A stretch of DNA of 56,757 nucleotides, taken from the NCBI GenBank assembly GCA_009691135.1, contig SHVF01000004.1:1-56757 (forward strand), given 5' to 3'. Source of the DNA: Candidatus Planktophila sp. (GTDB lineage Bacteria; Actinomycetota; Actinomycetes; Nanopelagicales; Nanopelagicaceae). This document shows, piece by piece, positions 38,221 through 47,601 of the stretch; within the stretch, counting starts at the first letter, position 1, and every line of letters begins with the position of its first letter. A model generated the notes under the pieces. It was not told where the DNA came from. It ran no database searches and was given only the letters and a program-made list of their open reading frames with translations. The position numbers and the translations under genes are program-made.

Positions 38221-39515
38221 GCGGGCAACGCTCCCTCAACACGAATAACAGTTGAAACATTATTTACAATATCCATTGCCTTAAGCGATTCCACAGTTGC
38301 TTTGAGTTCGCCTTCAGTTGCCAAGTGAGTAACGATTGTTACTTCGGCATTGCTATTGCGCCCTAATTGGTTCACAGTCTGAATTGAAACTCCGTGATTA
38401 GCAAAAGTTGTGGCGATTGCGGCTAAAACACCAGCCTTATCGGCCACTTCTAACCTGATTAGGAACTTAGTTTCAGTTGTTTCGATCGGTGCGATATCGC
38501 GATCGGCATAATCTGTCTCGCGCTGACCAACTGAATTAAGTGCGATATGACGAGCAACTGCGACAACATCTCCCAAAATGGCGGAAGCCGTCGGTGCTCC
38601 ACCTGCGCCACGACCGTAGAACATCAGAGAACCTGCTGATTCGGCTTCTACAAAAACTGCGTTGTAAGCATCGCGCACAGAAGACAACGGGTGGCTCTTA
38701 TGCAACATCACCGGGTGCACGCGCACTGAAATTTCATCTGCTGGTGTTAGTTCGGCGATAGCCAGCAACTTAATCACATGATCCATCGATTTGGCGATAT
38801 TCACATCTTCTAAAGTAATTTTTGAAATACCTTCGCGATATACATCATCGACTGTCACGCGAGTGTGAAATGCCAGACCAGATAAAATCGCCGCTTTTGC
38901 GGCAGCATCAAAGCCTTCGATATCAGCAGTTGGATCTGCTTCGGCATAACCAAGGGCTTGTGCTTCTTTTAATACGTCAGCAAATTCTCGGTTGTCTTCA
39001 TGCATCTTGGTCAGAATGTAATTTGTGGTTCCGTTTACGATTCCCATCAACCGTGTAACAAAGTCACCCGCCAATGAGTCGCGCATCGGGCGGATGATTG
39101 GGATCGCACCGGCTACTGATGCTTCATAATAAATGTCTTCACCCTTGGCATATGCGGCGGTAAACATTTCTGCGCCATGGCTAGCAAGGAGCGCTTTGTT
39201 GGCAGTAACGACAGATTTATGGTTTTCGATCGCTGTCATAATTAATTCTCGGGCAGGTTCGATTCCGCCCATTACTTCAATAATCAAATCAATTTCTGGA
39301 TCGTTTACGATTGAAAATGGATCAGTTGTAAATAGCGCAGGATTAATACCTTCATGCGGCCTAATGGTGCGAACTGCGATGCGCGAGAGTTCGATCTTCA
39401 CGCCCGCGCGAGTAGAAAGTTCAGCGGTATCTGCCAGCAACAAGCGCGCGACAGAACTGCCGACCACGCCACAACCGAGCATGCCGATACGTACAGGTTT
39501 ATCTGCGGGGCTCAT
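38217..39515 (-). CDS. hom: Homoserine dehydrogenase with ACT domain
   Basis: Reduces aspartate semialdehyde to homoserine with NAD(P)H. In the 432 residues: nucleotide-binding [16 protein letters not shown] at the N-terminus, the [14 protein letters not shown] segment, the catalytic region [15 protein letters not shown] and a C-terminal ACT domain (about 350-432, [26 protein letters not shown]) that usually confers feedback inhibition by threonine. It lies 4 bp after lysA and overlaps thrC by 4 bp. Confidence 0.96.
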   Translation of the reverse strand: MSPADKPVRIGMLGCGVVGSSVARLLLADTAELSTRAGVKIELSRIAVRTIRPHEGINPALFTTDPFSIVNDPEIDLIIEVMGGIEPARELIMTAIENHKSVVTANKALLASHGAEMFTAAYAKGEDIYYEASVAGAIPIIRPMRDSLAGDFVTRLMGIVNGTTNYILTKMHEDNREFADVLKEAQALGYAEADPTADIEGFDAAAKAAILSGLAFHTRVTVDDVYREGISKITLEDVNIAKSMDHVIKLLAIAELTPADEISVRVHPVMLHKSHPLSSVRDAYNAVFVEAESAGSLMFYGRGAGGAPTASAILGDVVAVARHIALNSVGQRETDYADRDIAPIETTETKFLIRLEVADKAGVLAAIATTFANHGVSIQTVNQLGRNSNAEVTIVTHLATEGELKATVESLKAMDIVNNVSTVIRVEGALPA

Positions 39516-39519
39516 CTAC

Positions 39520-40836
39520 CTATTCTTTCACATCAAGTGCGAGCAGATCTGCCTCATTTTCTCGGCGGACGATTACGCGGGCTTTTCCGTCATTTACCGC
39601 AATAACTGGTGGGCGCGGCACATGGTTGTAATTGCTGGCCATACTGCGACCATATGCACCTGTTGCTGGGATTGCAATTAAATCGCCGGGGACGATATCT
39701 GCGGGAAGTGAAATATCGCGAATAACGATGTCTCCGGTTTCGCAATGTTTTCCAACAACACGGGATGAAATACTTTTTTCATTTGAGGCGCGTTGTGCAA
39801 TAACTGCGTGGTATTCGGCATCATAGAGCGATGGTCGGATGTTATCGCTCATGCCGCCATCAACAGATATATAGCGGCGGATAGCACCATCTTCAAGAAC
39901 GACATCTTTAGTCGTTCCAACTTCATAGAGTGTAAAAGTTGTTGGGCCAACAATTGCCCGGCCTGGCTCAATAGAAATAATTGGAATATCTAACTTATAT
40001 TTTTCGCAGGCCTTAGTTACCGCGCTACGTAGCGCTGGTAGGACTTCACCTGGTTCGAGTGTTTCATCTTCAGGCAAATATGCGATGCCATATCCGCCGC
40101 CAAGATCAAGTTCAGGAAGTTCCTTGGCGTATGCATCTCGGTACTTTGCAAGCAGAGCAATTAAGCGATTAGCCGCTAATTCAAATGATTGTGTTCCAAA
40201 TATTTGCGAACCAATATGTGAATGGAATCCGCGTAGTTCTAGTTCAGGGTGTGACAGCGTTGCTTCGACCGCTGCCCAAGCAGCGCCGCTTGCAATCGAG
40301 AAGCCAAATTTCACATCTTCATGTGCGGTGGAAATGGATTCGTGTGTGTGAGCCTGGATACCTGGAGTTAGCCGCAACATTACGCCTTGAACCACGCCAT
40401 GTTTGCGTGCCATCGCCGCCACGCGATCAATCTCGTGCAAAGAATCCATAACGATGGTTTTAACGCCGATAGAAACTGCGCGATCTATTTCGGTGAGAGA
40501 TTTATTATTGCCGTGAACTTCAATTTTCGAAGGATCAATACCCCCTGCAAGTGCCACTGCAAGTTCTCCCCCAGTGCAGACATCGATCCCAATTCCACAT
40601 TCGCGGATCCATTTTGCAACTGCCACAGAAATGAAAGCCTTTGCTGCGTAATAAACAGTGCCGGCGTGAGCACCAAACTCATCACGGAGTGCGTTATTCC
40701 AGGCAGTTGCACGCGCGCAAAAATCTGCTTCATCGATAAAAAATGCTGGAGTTCCAAAATCTTTTGCTAACTTTGAAGCAGATATTCCAGATAGGTGTAG
40801 TTCACCATTGGCGAAGGAAACATTTTTCGACCACAT
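39520..40836 (-). CDS. lysA: Diaminopimelate decarboxylase
   Basis: Last step of lysine synthesis: meso-diaminopimelate to lysine. The 438-residue PLP enzyme (alanine-racemase-like barrel) has the PLP lysine Lys66 in VYYAAKAF, the HSHIGSQIF and GGGYGIAY phosphate-binding motifs, and CETGDI, which supplies the active-site Cys of the partner subunit. It lies between argS (5-bp gap) and hom (4-bp gap), the usual actinobacterial order argS-lysA-hom-thrC-thrB. Confidence 0.96.
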   Translation of the reverse strand: MWSKNVSFANGELHLSGISASKLAKDFGTPAFFIDEADFCARATAWNNALRDEFGAHAGTVYYAAKAFISVAVAKWIRECGIGIDVCTGGELAVALAGGIDPSKIEVHGNNKSLTEIDRAVSIGVKTIVMDSLHEIDRVAAMARKHGVVQGVMLRLTPGIQAHTHESISTAHEDVKFGFSIASGAAWAAVEATLSHPELELRGFHSHIGSQIFGTQSFELAANRLIALLAKYRDAYAKELPELDLGGGYGIAYLPEDETLEPGEVLPALRSAVTKACEKYKLDIPIISIEPGRAIVGPTTFTLYEVGTTKDVVLEDGAIRRYISVDGGMSDNIRPSLYDAEYHAVIAQRASNEKSISSRVVGKHCETGDIVIRDISLPADIVPGDLIAIPATGAYGRSMASNYNHVPRPPVIAVNDGKARVIVRRENEADLLALDVKE

Positions 40837-40841
40837 GAGCT

Positions 40842-42506
40842 TTACATCCTCTCCGGCGCACTGACGCCAAGTAAATCAAGACCATTCTTCAGTACTTGCA
40901 GAGTTGCTGCGCATAAATTAATTCGGGCGCTATGAATCGCCGAAATTGGCTCATCGCCCATCGGCAAAACGCGACAGTCGGCATAGAAGCCGTGATAAAC
41001 CCCAGCTAACTCTTCAAGGTAACGTGCGATGCGGTGTGGTTCACGAAGTTCGGCAGCGCCAGCCACGATACGTGGAAATTCGGCGAGTGAACCTAGCAAT
41101 TCGTTTTCACGGTCATGGCTAAGTTGTGCGGGGTCAAAGTTTTCTAAACCAGCAGGAATCTTTAGCTCGATTGCGTTGCGCAGAACTGCGACGATACGCG
41201 CATGGGCATATTGCACGTAATAAACCGGATTCTCATTGGTATTTCGTTTCAAAATATCGATATCCATAACCATTGGAGTATCAACGGGATAACGAATTAG
41301 TGTGTAACGGGCGGCATCAACACTAACTTTTTCTACCAGCTCTTCTAGGGTAATGATTGTTCCGGCGCGCTTAGAGAGTTTTACCTCTTCCCCGCCTTCC
41401 ATAATCTTTACCAACTGGCCGATTAAGACATCGATGTTGTATTCGGGGTTATCGCCCGCGCACGCAGCAGTTGCCTTTAAGCGATGTATATAACCATGAT
41501 GGTCTGCGCCCAACATGTAAATACAGATATCAAACCCACGTTCGCGCTTATTGATGTAGTAAGCAGTATCGGAGGAGAAATAAGTTAAATCGCCATTGGC
41601 TTTAACTAATACCCGATCTTTATCATCACCAAAATCAGTAGTGCGTAACCAAGTAGCACCATCGACTTCAAATACATGTCCTTGCGAGCGCAACTTATCT
41701 AAGCCATGTTCGACGCTGCCACCATCATGCAGTGACCTTTCCGAAAACCAGACATCGAAATGGGTATTAAAAGTATCTAGAACTCGCCGCTGATCTTTAA
41801 GTTGTAATTGATAAGCAGCCTCTCGGAATGCAATTAACCTTTCGGCGCCAGGCAAATCTGTAATAGTTGGATTTTGCGCAACAATTGACTTTGCTAAATC
41901 ATTTATGTAATCACCTTTATATCCATCTTCGGGTATTGGTTGACCTAGCGCAGCTGCTTGAACCGATTGACCAAAGAGATCCATTTGATTTCCGCGGTCG
42001 TTGATGTAGAACTCGTGCGTTACATCAGCACCTGCCGCCGCTAGTACGCGACCAAGTGCATCACCAACTGCCGCCCAACGTGTATGTCCTAAGTGAAGCG
42101 GACCAGTTGGGTTGGCGCTAATAAATTCCAGGTTTATTTTTATGCCAGATAAAGCAGTACCGCGGCCGTACTTTTCTTGGGCGGTTAAAATAGTGCGAAC
42201 TAAATCTGCTTGGCTGGCGCGATTTAAAGTGATGTTGATAAAGCCTGGGCCAGCGATGTCGACAGCGCTTACCTCTACCAGAGATTCCAGATCAGCTTTG
42301 AGCATCTCAGCCACATCCCGCGGGTTCTTGCCGGCAGGCTTTGCCAATTGCAAGGCGATAGAAGATGCGTAATCACCGTGATCGCGATTCTTTGGTCGCT
42401 CTAGCGCAATGGTGGCAGGCACGGTTCCGATCAAATCTCCACGCTCGATGGCGCGCGAAATTGCAGCCTGTATCTGGGCCGCTAACAAATCAGAATGTGA
42501 ACTCAC
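40842..42506 (-). CDS. argS: Arginyl-tRNA synthetase
   Basis: Class I synthetase of 554 residues. The HIGH motif appears as HLGH within FISANPTGPLHLGHTRWAA (about 131-146), and the KMSKS-loop region is VKLSKRAGTIITLEEL. The N-terminal Add-1 domain (residues 1-110) and the C-terminal anticodon-binding DALR domain (from about 420) are both present. First gene of the argS-lysA-hom-thrCB run. Confidence 0.96.
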   Translation of the reverse strand: MSSHSDLLAAQIQAAISRAIERGDLIGTVPATIALERPKNRDHGDYASSIALQLAKPAGKNPRDVAEMLKADLESLVEVSAVDIAGPGFINITLNRASQADLVRTILTAQEKYGRGTALSGIKINLEFISANPTGPLHLGHTRWAAVGDALGRVLAAAGADVTHEFYINDRGNQMDLFGQSVQAAALGQPIPEDGYKGDYINDLAKSIVAQNPTITDLPGAERLIAFREAAYQLQLKDQRRVLDTFNTHFDVWFSERSLHDGGSVEHGLDKLRSQGHVFEVDGATWLRTTDFGDDKDRVLVKANGDLTYFSSDTAYYINKRERGFDICIYMLGADHHGYIHRLKATAACAGDNPEYNIDVLIGQLVKIMEGGEEVKLSKRAGTIITLEELVEKVSVDAARYTLIRYPVDTPMVMDIDILKRNTNENPVYYVQYAHARIVAVLRNAIELKIPAGLENFDPAQLSHDRENELLGSLAEFPRIVAGAAELREPHRIARYLEELAGVYHGFYADCRVLPMGDEPISAIHSARINLCAATLQVLKNGLDLLGVSAPERM

Positions 42507-42532
42507 AGGGCAAGGTTACCCTGCTTGTGATT

Positions 42533-43690
42533 TTACTTTCCGAACCCCATTAGATGCTCAAGTGCGAGTTGATTAAGGGCTTCATATTGATATCCGCGAA
42601 CTCCGGCGGCCTCAACATCGAATGAATCTTTTGCCAGATCTTTCCAACTCTCGCCCGCAGCCATTGTGTTCTCGCTAAGTCCCGGAATATTTGAATCTTT
42701 CTGGGCTGCGATAACACGTGGATCGTTGCGATAAGCAGTTGCACGTTCTTTTAAAGCTAAATAGGTACGCATATTTGCAGTCGCTGAATCCCACACGCCC
42801 TTGTCATCTTCAGTGCGGCCAGGCTTGTAATCAAAGTGCTTTGGTCCGTCATATTTATAGCGCTCAAGAAGTTCGACAAGAAAGAAGGCGGATTTGAGAT
42901 CGCCGTGGCCAAATACCAAATCTTGATCAAACTTTGGTCCGTGCTGACCATTTAGATCGATATGGAATAACTTCTTCTGCCATAGCGCCTGCGCAATACC
43001 GTGAACAAAGTTAAGTCCAGCCATTTGCTCATGTCCAACTTCTGGATTCAAGCCAACTAACTCTGGGTGATCTAATGTGTAGATAAAGGCGAGTGCATGA
43101 CCGATTGTCGGCAAGAAGATATCACCACGTGGTTCATTTGGTTTTGGCTCAATTGCAAATTTAATCTTGTAACCGTTATCCAGAACAAATTGGCTAAGCA
43201 AGTTAAATGCCTCGCGCATACGCTCATGTGCAACATAGGCATCCTTTGCCGCATCTGATTCAGCGCCTTCGCGACCACCCCAACAAACATAAGTATGAGC
43301 GCCAAGTTCAACAGCCAGTTCGATATTGCGCATCGCTTTACGAAGTGCGTAACGACGAATGTCGCGATCATTGCTAGTGAATGCACCATCTTTAAATACG
43401 GGATGCGAGAAAAGATTCGTTGTCGCCATCGGCACTTTCATGCCGGTCTCATCAAGTGCTTTTTTGAAACGGTCGATGTGTCCGCGGCGAGAGGTGTCAT
43501 CGCTACCAAATGGAATTAGATCATCATCGTGAAAAGTCACACCGTATGCACCGCGCGCAGCAAGTTCATTAACTGTGCGCACAGGATCAAGTGCGCCACG
43601 TGTTGCATCTCCAAATGGATCACGCGCTTGCCAACCCACAGTCCAAAGACCAAAAGTGAATTTGTCGGCAGGTGTTGGTGTCAAAGACAT
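42533..43690 (-). CDS. xylA: Xylose isomerase
   Basis: Interconverts D-xylose and D-xylulose (and glucose/fructose) in the cytoplasm. The 385-residue protein is of the short actinobacterial class I type: [15 protein letters not shown] at the N-terminus, catalytic His in GVTFHDDDL near residue 54, and metal-binding acids in [11 protein letters not shown] (Glu near 181), PEVGHEQ and HIDLNGQ. GAGGAAG upstream of the ATG supports the start. No xylulokinase, xylose transporter or xylR lies nearby, so it stands alone beside housekeeping genes. Confidence 0.95.
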   Translation of the reverse strand: MSLTPTPADKFTFGLWTVGWQARDPFGDATRGALDPVRTVNELAARGAYGVTFHDDDLIPFGSDDTSRRGHIDRFKKALDETGMKVPMATTNLFSHPVFKDGAFTSNDRDIRRYALRKAMRNIELAVELGAHTYVCWGGREGAESDAAKDAYVAHERMREAFNLLSQFVLDNGYKIKFAIEPKPNEPRGDIFLPTIGHALAFIYTLDHPELVGLNPEVGHEQMAGLNFVHGIAQALWQKKLFHIDLNGQHGPKFDQDLVFGHGDLKSAFFLVELLERYKYDGPKHFDYKPGRTEDDKGVWDSATANMRTYLALKERATAYRNDPRVIAAQKDSNIPGLSENTMAAGESWKDLAKDSFDVEAAGVRGYQYEALNQLALEHLMGFGK

Positions 43691-43835
43691 TTAACTTCCT
43701 CGTTTCATCGCTGTTAGGGCGCACTTTTCTAGCGCAGCCTTAGGGCTGGTGAGCCCATAATTTTGTATAAGGCGAACTTACCTCTAACCTAAGCACCAGT
43801 ACATGAGTTTTTTGTAACATTCTCATGGCACTCCA
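43691..43835. other. Intergenic region between xylA and tRNA-Leu
   Basis: This 145-bp gap holds the divergent promoters of xylA and tRNA-Leu. A GGGCT-GGTG-AGCCC hairpin (about 43743-43756) is the only clear structure. No ORF is convincing. Confidence 0.4.
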
Positions 43836-43917
43836 GCGGGAGTGGTGAAATGGCAGACACGCAAGTCTTAGGAACTTGTGCTCCGGCGTGCGGGTTCAAG
43901 TCCCGCCTCCCGCACCA
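43836..43917 (+). tRNA. tRNA-Leu (anticodon UAG), CCA encoded
   Basis: Acceptor GCGGGAG pairs with CTCCCGC, discriminator A, followed by an encoded CCA. Anticodon stem CAAGT/ACTTG encloses loop CTTAGGA (anticodon TAG). The extra arm and the T-arm GCGGGTTCAAGTCCCGC give the class II shape of a leucine tRNA. Confidence 0.93.
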
Positions 43918-43956
43918 GCATGGCTCATAGAAAATTCTGTGAGATAAAATTTATTC

Positions 43957-44289
43957 ATGGCAAAACCTTCTCGTGCAAAAATCAAGATGACGCAAGCCAA
44001 AATTGCACGTGAAGCCGCCGCCAGGCGTGCCGCTAAAGCAAGCGCTTCTAGTTACTCAGCAAGTAATGGCGAAGTTGATTTAGATGCCTACGCCGCAGTT
44101 GATGGAGTTTGGTTAGAACTCGGACTCACAGCCCCGGCACGCAGAGCCTTAATCGATGAAGGACTTTATAAAGTCAGCGATTTAAGAAAATACTCTTTAG
44201 ATGCCATTAAGGATTTGCATGGCATGGGTCCGAATGCGATTCGAATCTTGATAACTGCGATGAAAAAGAGTGATATTAACTTTCGCTAA
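43957..44289 (+). CDS. Small helix-hairpin-helix protein
   Basis: A 110-residue protein with a basic, Ala/Lys-rich N-terminus (about 1-40, AKIKMTQAKIAREAAARRAAKA) and a C-terminal helix-hairpin-helix-like domain: LGLTAPARRALIDEGLYKVSDLRKYSLDAIKDLHGMGPNAI. The domain resembles the C-terminal domain of RNA polymerase alpha and other HhH modules, so DNA or RNA binding is plausible. Function is not known. It starts 39 bp after tRNA-Leu and is convergent with a small membrane-protein gene. Confidence 0.7.
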   Translation: MAKPSRAKIKMTQAKIAREAAARRAAKASASSYSASNGEVDLDAYAAVDGVWLELGLTAPARRALIDEGLYKVSDLRKYSLDAIKDLHGMGPNAIRILITAMKKSDINFR

Positions 44290-44301
44290 TATTTTTGCTA
44301 A

Positions 44302-44568
44302 TTAATTGGTAATTGCCCAAGCAACTAGCGCTACACCAATCACGAGCAACGCGACCATAATTTCGCGACGCGCTAAAAAGGCGTGAGTGCCCTTGGCAAA
44401 TGAAATAAGTAGCATTGCCGTGCCGGGGATAGTTACTGTAAGTGAATTAGCGAGGGCGCTATCTTTACCCGTTTGATAACGAAGATTTATTAGGCCAATC
44501 GCCAAAAGCAGATAACTAGCCATTCGGTAATTGTTCAGGGCATATTTTGAAAGAGTTGCTTTTGTCAT
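44302..44568 (-). CDS. Small membrane protein of unknown function
   Basis: An 88-residue protein with about three hydrophobic segments (roughly 16-30, 42-58 and 68-86); the last helix ends at the C-terminus. A positively charged KATLSKYALNNYR start suggests a cytoplasmic N-terminus. I do not recognise a family. It lies downstream of actinorhodopsin on the same strand but is separated from it by a strong terminator, so it is probably transcribed alone. Confidence 0.6.
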   Translation of the reverse strand: MTKATLSKYALNNYRMASYLLLAIGLINLRYQTGKDSALANSLTVTIPGTAMLLISFAKGTHAFLARREIMVALLVIGVALVAWAITN

Positions 44569-44588
44569 ATCTCTATCCTACAAATATT

Positions 44589-44618
44589 AAAGGGGCGCCG
44601 GTTTCCCGACGCCCCTTT
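44589..44618. terminator. Strong terminator downstream of actinorhodopsin
   Basis: The arms AAAGGGGCGCCGG and CCGACGCCCCTTT pair almost perfectly around a TTTC loop (GAAA on the minus strand), followed by TTTAATATTT on minus and TTTAATTTT on plus. It lies 22 bp past the rhodopsin stop, so it ends that transcript and may work in both directions. Confidence 0.88.
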
Positions 44619-44639
44619 AATTTTAACTATTTAAGAAGA

Positions 44640-45398
44640 TTAGTGATCTTCCTTCATTCCTTCTGCCATTGACTTCATGCGAGCGATCTTCAAGATTGTT
44701 AGACCGAATACGCACTTTGCCAAGATGTCAGCGATTGTGTAACCAACCTGAACGCCAACGAACTGCTCAGCAGTTGCATCTCCACCCATACCTAGGATGT
44801 ATGAGATTGGGTATACGCCCCATGTCGCAACTAGAAGTAAGCGCAAGCGACCAACAGTTGCTGCAACGCCTTCTGGTTGACGATCAAGTGACTTGCCAAG
44901 TTCGACGAACAAGACATAGAGGATGTAGAGGAATGGAAGTGTTGAGAGAACTCCATACAAAACCTGTGTGTTCTGATCGCTTGAGATTTCACCTGGGTAA
45001 CCAAGTGCGATCATTGCAGCTGATGCTGGAACCAAACGAGTGATGAGTGACCTTGAAACTTCCTTTGCAAGTGCAAGCACTGCAACTACTTCAACAAGAA
45101 GTAGAGGAACAGTTAGTAGCCAGTCAACATAACGGTATGCCTCATTAAAGGCACCCTGGTCTCCAGAAACCTTAACCATCATTCCATCAGATGCTTCTGC
45201 GAATGAGTTAAAGATTCTCCAGTAGTGATAGCCAGCAATGAATGTAACCATTGATGACATAACGAGAGCGTTGCGGTACTTAGCCAATACACGACCTTGT
45301 GAAACAAGGGTGTAGACGGTGCATGCAAGCATTGAAACTAGTCCAAACGAGAATATGTTGTAGACGAGGTTCCACTGATTTGCGGTTAGGGTTAACAT
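44640..45398 (-). CDS. actR: Actinorhodopsin, light-driven proton pump
   Basis: Seven-helix retinal protein of 252 residues. Retinal Schiff-base Lys228 lies in ILAKCVFGL. The proton acceptor is Asp92 and the donor Glu103 in the RYVDWLLTVPLLLVE segment, with Thr96 between: the D-T-E pattern of an outward proton pump. The spectral tuning position is Leu100 (equivalent to proteorhodopsin 105), predicting green absorption. Gly149 in YGVLST aligns with the Gly of xanthorhodopsin and Gloeobacter rhodopsin that opens a window for an antenna carotenoid. GGAGG nine bases upstream supports the start. It is monocistronic, with its own terminator; no retinal or carotenoid gene is in the window. Confidence 0.96.
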   Translation of the reverse strand: MLTLTANQWNLVYNIFSFGLVSMLACTVYTLVSQGRVLAKYRNALVMSSMVTFIAGYHYWRIFNSFAEASDGMMVKVSGDQGAFNEAYRYVDWLLTVPLLLVEVVAVLALAKEVSRSLITRLVPASAAMIALGYPGEISSDQNTQVLYGVLSTLPFLYILYVLFVELGKSLDRQPEGVAATVGRLRLLLVATWGVYPISYILGMGGDATAEQFVGVQVGYTIADILAKCVFGLTILKIARMKSMAEGMKEDH

Positions 45399-45614
45399 TT
45401 AAATAAGCCTCCGTGGGGTGCTTAATACTTCAAGGACCGGGCGGCCCCTAAAGCCAAGTGCGGGTTATGAAATCCTCGAGGAACCTCATTCACCATTACC
45501 TAGTGAGCATTAGTGTGGGGGGTTTGCGAGGGATTTGCATCATCATTCGGGGGTATTTCTAAAAGTTTTTAGATACTTTCGGGTTAAACCACGCTCAACC
45601 TTGGGTTAGTACCT
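45399..45614. promoter_or_regulatory. Divergent regulatory region between actinorhodopsin and MFS genes
   Basis: This 216-bp gap has no convincing ORF. It contains a perfect inverted repeat TCTAAAA-GT-TTTTAGA (45558-45573) about 160 bp upstream of the rhodopsin start and 42 bp upstream of the MFS start, plus a G-rich tract (GTGTGGGGGGTTTGCGAGGG, around 45511-45532). It should hold promoters for both genes. Confidence 0.5.
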
Positions 45615-46877
45615 GTGTTCAGTGACCCGCTGCGGGTCACGGATAGGCTTACCCAAATGCGAGCTCAACTGAGTGAACTGCGTGGCCATCCTGGCTTTAG
45701 CGCACTAGCTATTTCGCGCTTTATCTCAAATGTGGGAAATGGGATATCCCCTGTTGCTCTGGCATTCGGTGTTCTGGCACTGCCGGGGGCCACAGGCAAA
45801 GACCTAAGTATCGTGATGGCCGCACGCATGTTCCCAATGATTGCGCTGATGTTGTTCGGTGGCGTAATCGGCGATCGCTTTAAACGCAATCGAATTGTTG
45901 GCGGCGCCGATGTTTTAGGAAGCGCTTTTGCCGCGGTCAGCGCAGTTTCGCTAATTGCCGGAAATTCCAGCGTTTTCTTGCTCGCCTTAATGGGCGCGCT
46001 ATTTGGAATTTTAAATGCGCTGTGGTGGCCAGCGATGTCTGGCGTGCTTCCCGAGATTTTACCTAAAGCAAAATTACAGCATGGAAATGCGGTAATTGCG
46101 ATGACCACCAATATCGGTTACGTAGTTGGTGCGCTGATTGGGGGCACGTTAGTAACCGCATTTGGATCTGGTTGGGCACTTCTGGTCGATGCCATAACGT
46201 TCTTGATTGCAGGCATTCTGGTTTGGAATTTAGACCTTCCGACAATTGTGCGTGAGAATAAAAATACTGTTTTTCAAGATCTTAAATCAGGCTGGCGCGA
46301 ATTTATATCCCACTCGTGGGTTGTGACTATAGTGATTGCATTTGCAATTATAAATCTTGCTTTTGAATCTATGTTACAAATACTTGGGCCGCTTAACTTT
46401 GCAGATATTGCCGATGGTCCAAAGTTTTGGTCTTTTAATTTAGCCGCCCTAACTTTGGGCATGCTCGCCGGAAGCGTTATCTCACTCAAAATACACTTCT
46501 CAAGGCCACTATTTCTTGCGATGCTCATAATCGCGGGCGCATCAATCTGGGATTTCTCGCTGGCGATGAAGGCGCCTCTTTGGATATCTCTCCTCTGCGC
46601 ATTCTTTGCAGGTATGACAATTGATATTTTTATGGTGATTTGGAATACCTCTCTGCAATCTCATATTCCAGAAGAGTCTTATTCACGAGTGGTTGCCTAC
46701 GATGCCTTAGGTTCTTACGGACTTTCACCTCTAGGTATTGCCGTAGCTGGTCCACTTGCTCACGCATTTGGGGTGAGCACAATTATTTATATAACAGGCT
46801 CAATCGCCTTAGTAGCCGCGCTGGCTTCGCTCTGTGTTAAATCGGTGCGAGACTTAAAAGCCGTCGTTAAGCCGTAG
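45615..46877 (+). CDS. MFS transporter, DHA3-like drug exporter family
   Basis: A 420-residue membrane protein with about 10-12 helices. The first half has the MFS loop motif LMLFGGVIGDRFKRNRIV and a helix-5-like GALIGGTLVTAFGSGWALL; the arrangement resembles the EntS/DHA3 family of macrolide or siderophore exporters. The start may be GTG 45615 or ATG 45657, as neither has a good ribosome site. The substrate is unknown. It is divergent from actinorhodopsin and 9 bp upstream of the hemolysin III gene. Confidence 0.83.
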   Translation: MFSDPLRVTDRLTQMRAQLSELRGHPGFSALAISRFISNVGNGISPVALAFGVLALPGATGKDLSIVMAARMFPMIALMLFGGVIGDRFKRNRIVGGADVLGSAFAAVSAVSLIAGNSSVFLLALMGALFGILNALWWPAMSGVLPEILPKAKLQHGNAVIAMTTNIGYVVGALIGGTLVTAFGSGWALLVDAITFLIAGILVWNLDLPTIVRENKNTVFQDLKSGWREFISHSWVVTIVIAFAIINLAFESMLQILGPLNFADIADGPKFWSFNLAALTLGMLAGSVISLKIHFSRPLFLAMLIIAGASIWDFSLAMKAPLWISLLCAFFAGMTIDIFMVIWNTSLQSHIPEESYSRVVAYDALGSYGLSPLGIAVAGPLAHAFGVSTIIYITGSIALVAALASLCVKSVRDLKAVVKP

Positions 46878-46886
46878 AGTTCTTAC

Positions 46887-47555
46887 ATGAGCAAGGAAGC
46901 CAGCGAGCGCGATAAGTTAGCAGCAGCGGTTCCACCAAAGTTGCGCGGATGGTTTCATCTAGGTGCAACACCAGTAGTTGTTATCGCTTCTCTTGTGCTC
47001 TTCATATTGAGTAAAAGTTCGCTTAAGTTTGCGGTCGCTTTATATTCAATTACCGCAATTATGCTCTTTAGCGTTTCAGCGATTTATCATCGCGTGCCAT
47101 GGACTCCAGAGAAGAAGAAAATTTGGCGCCGCTGGGATCATGCCAATATTAACTTGCTTATCGCCGGCTCTTACACGCCATTTGCTGTGGCACTGTTACA
47201 TGGCAATGACCGCACAATTTTATTATCGGTCGTTTGGGTTGGCGCGCTGTTGGGTGTTGCCATGCGCGTCTTCTGGGTTGGCGCACCGCGCTGGTTATAT
47301 GTTGCCAATTACCTACTGCTCGGGTGGGTTGCAATTGTTTACACGCCGCAGCTTTATGAAGAGGGCGGCCTCTGGGTTCTTCTGCCGGTCATTATTGGTG
47401 GGCTTCTCTACTCGGTGGGCGCAATCTTTTATGCCCTTAAAAAACCTGGCCGAAATGCCAAGTACTTTGGTTTTCACGAACTTTTCCATATCTTCGTGGT
47501 TGCCGCTTGGGTCTCTCAGTACCTAGCGGTCTCCATCGCCATCTACCGCCAGTAA
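46887..47555 (+). CDS. Hemolysin III / PAQR-family membrane protein
   Basis: A 222-residue protein with seven membrane helices. The PAQR/HlyIII motifs are present: RGWFHLG early, SAIYHRVPW near residue 71, DHANINLLIAGSYTPF near 93 and FHELFHIFVV near the end, giving the Ser, Asp and His residues that bind zinc in the related adiponectin receptors. The 'hemolysin' name is historical; bacterial TrhA homologues act in membrane lipid homeostasis. It probably shares the MFS operon (9-bp gap). Confidence 0.9.
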   Translation: MSKEASERDKLAAAVPPKLRGWFHLGATPVVVIASLVLFILSKSSLKFAVALYSITAIMLFSVSAIYHRVPWTPEKKKIWRRWDHANINLLIAGSYTPFAVALLHGNDRTILLSVVWVGALLGVAMRVFWVGAPRWLYVANYLLLGWVAIVYTPQLYEEGGLWVLLPVIIGGLLYSVGAIFYALKKPGRNAKYFGFHELFHIFVVAAWVSQYLAVSIAIYRQ

Positions 47556-47601
47556 ATCACCCCACTTTTGGAGTAAGCAGGCTTTGCCCTAATCTAAGCC
47601 C

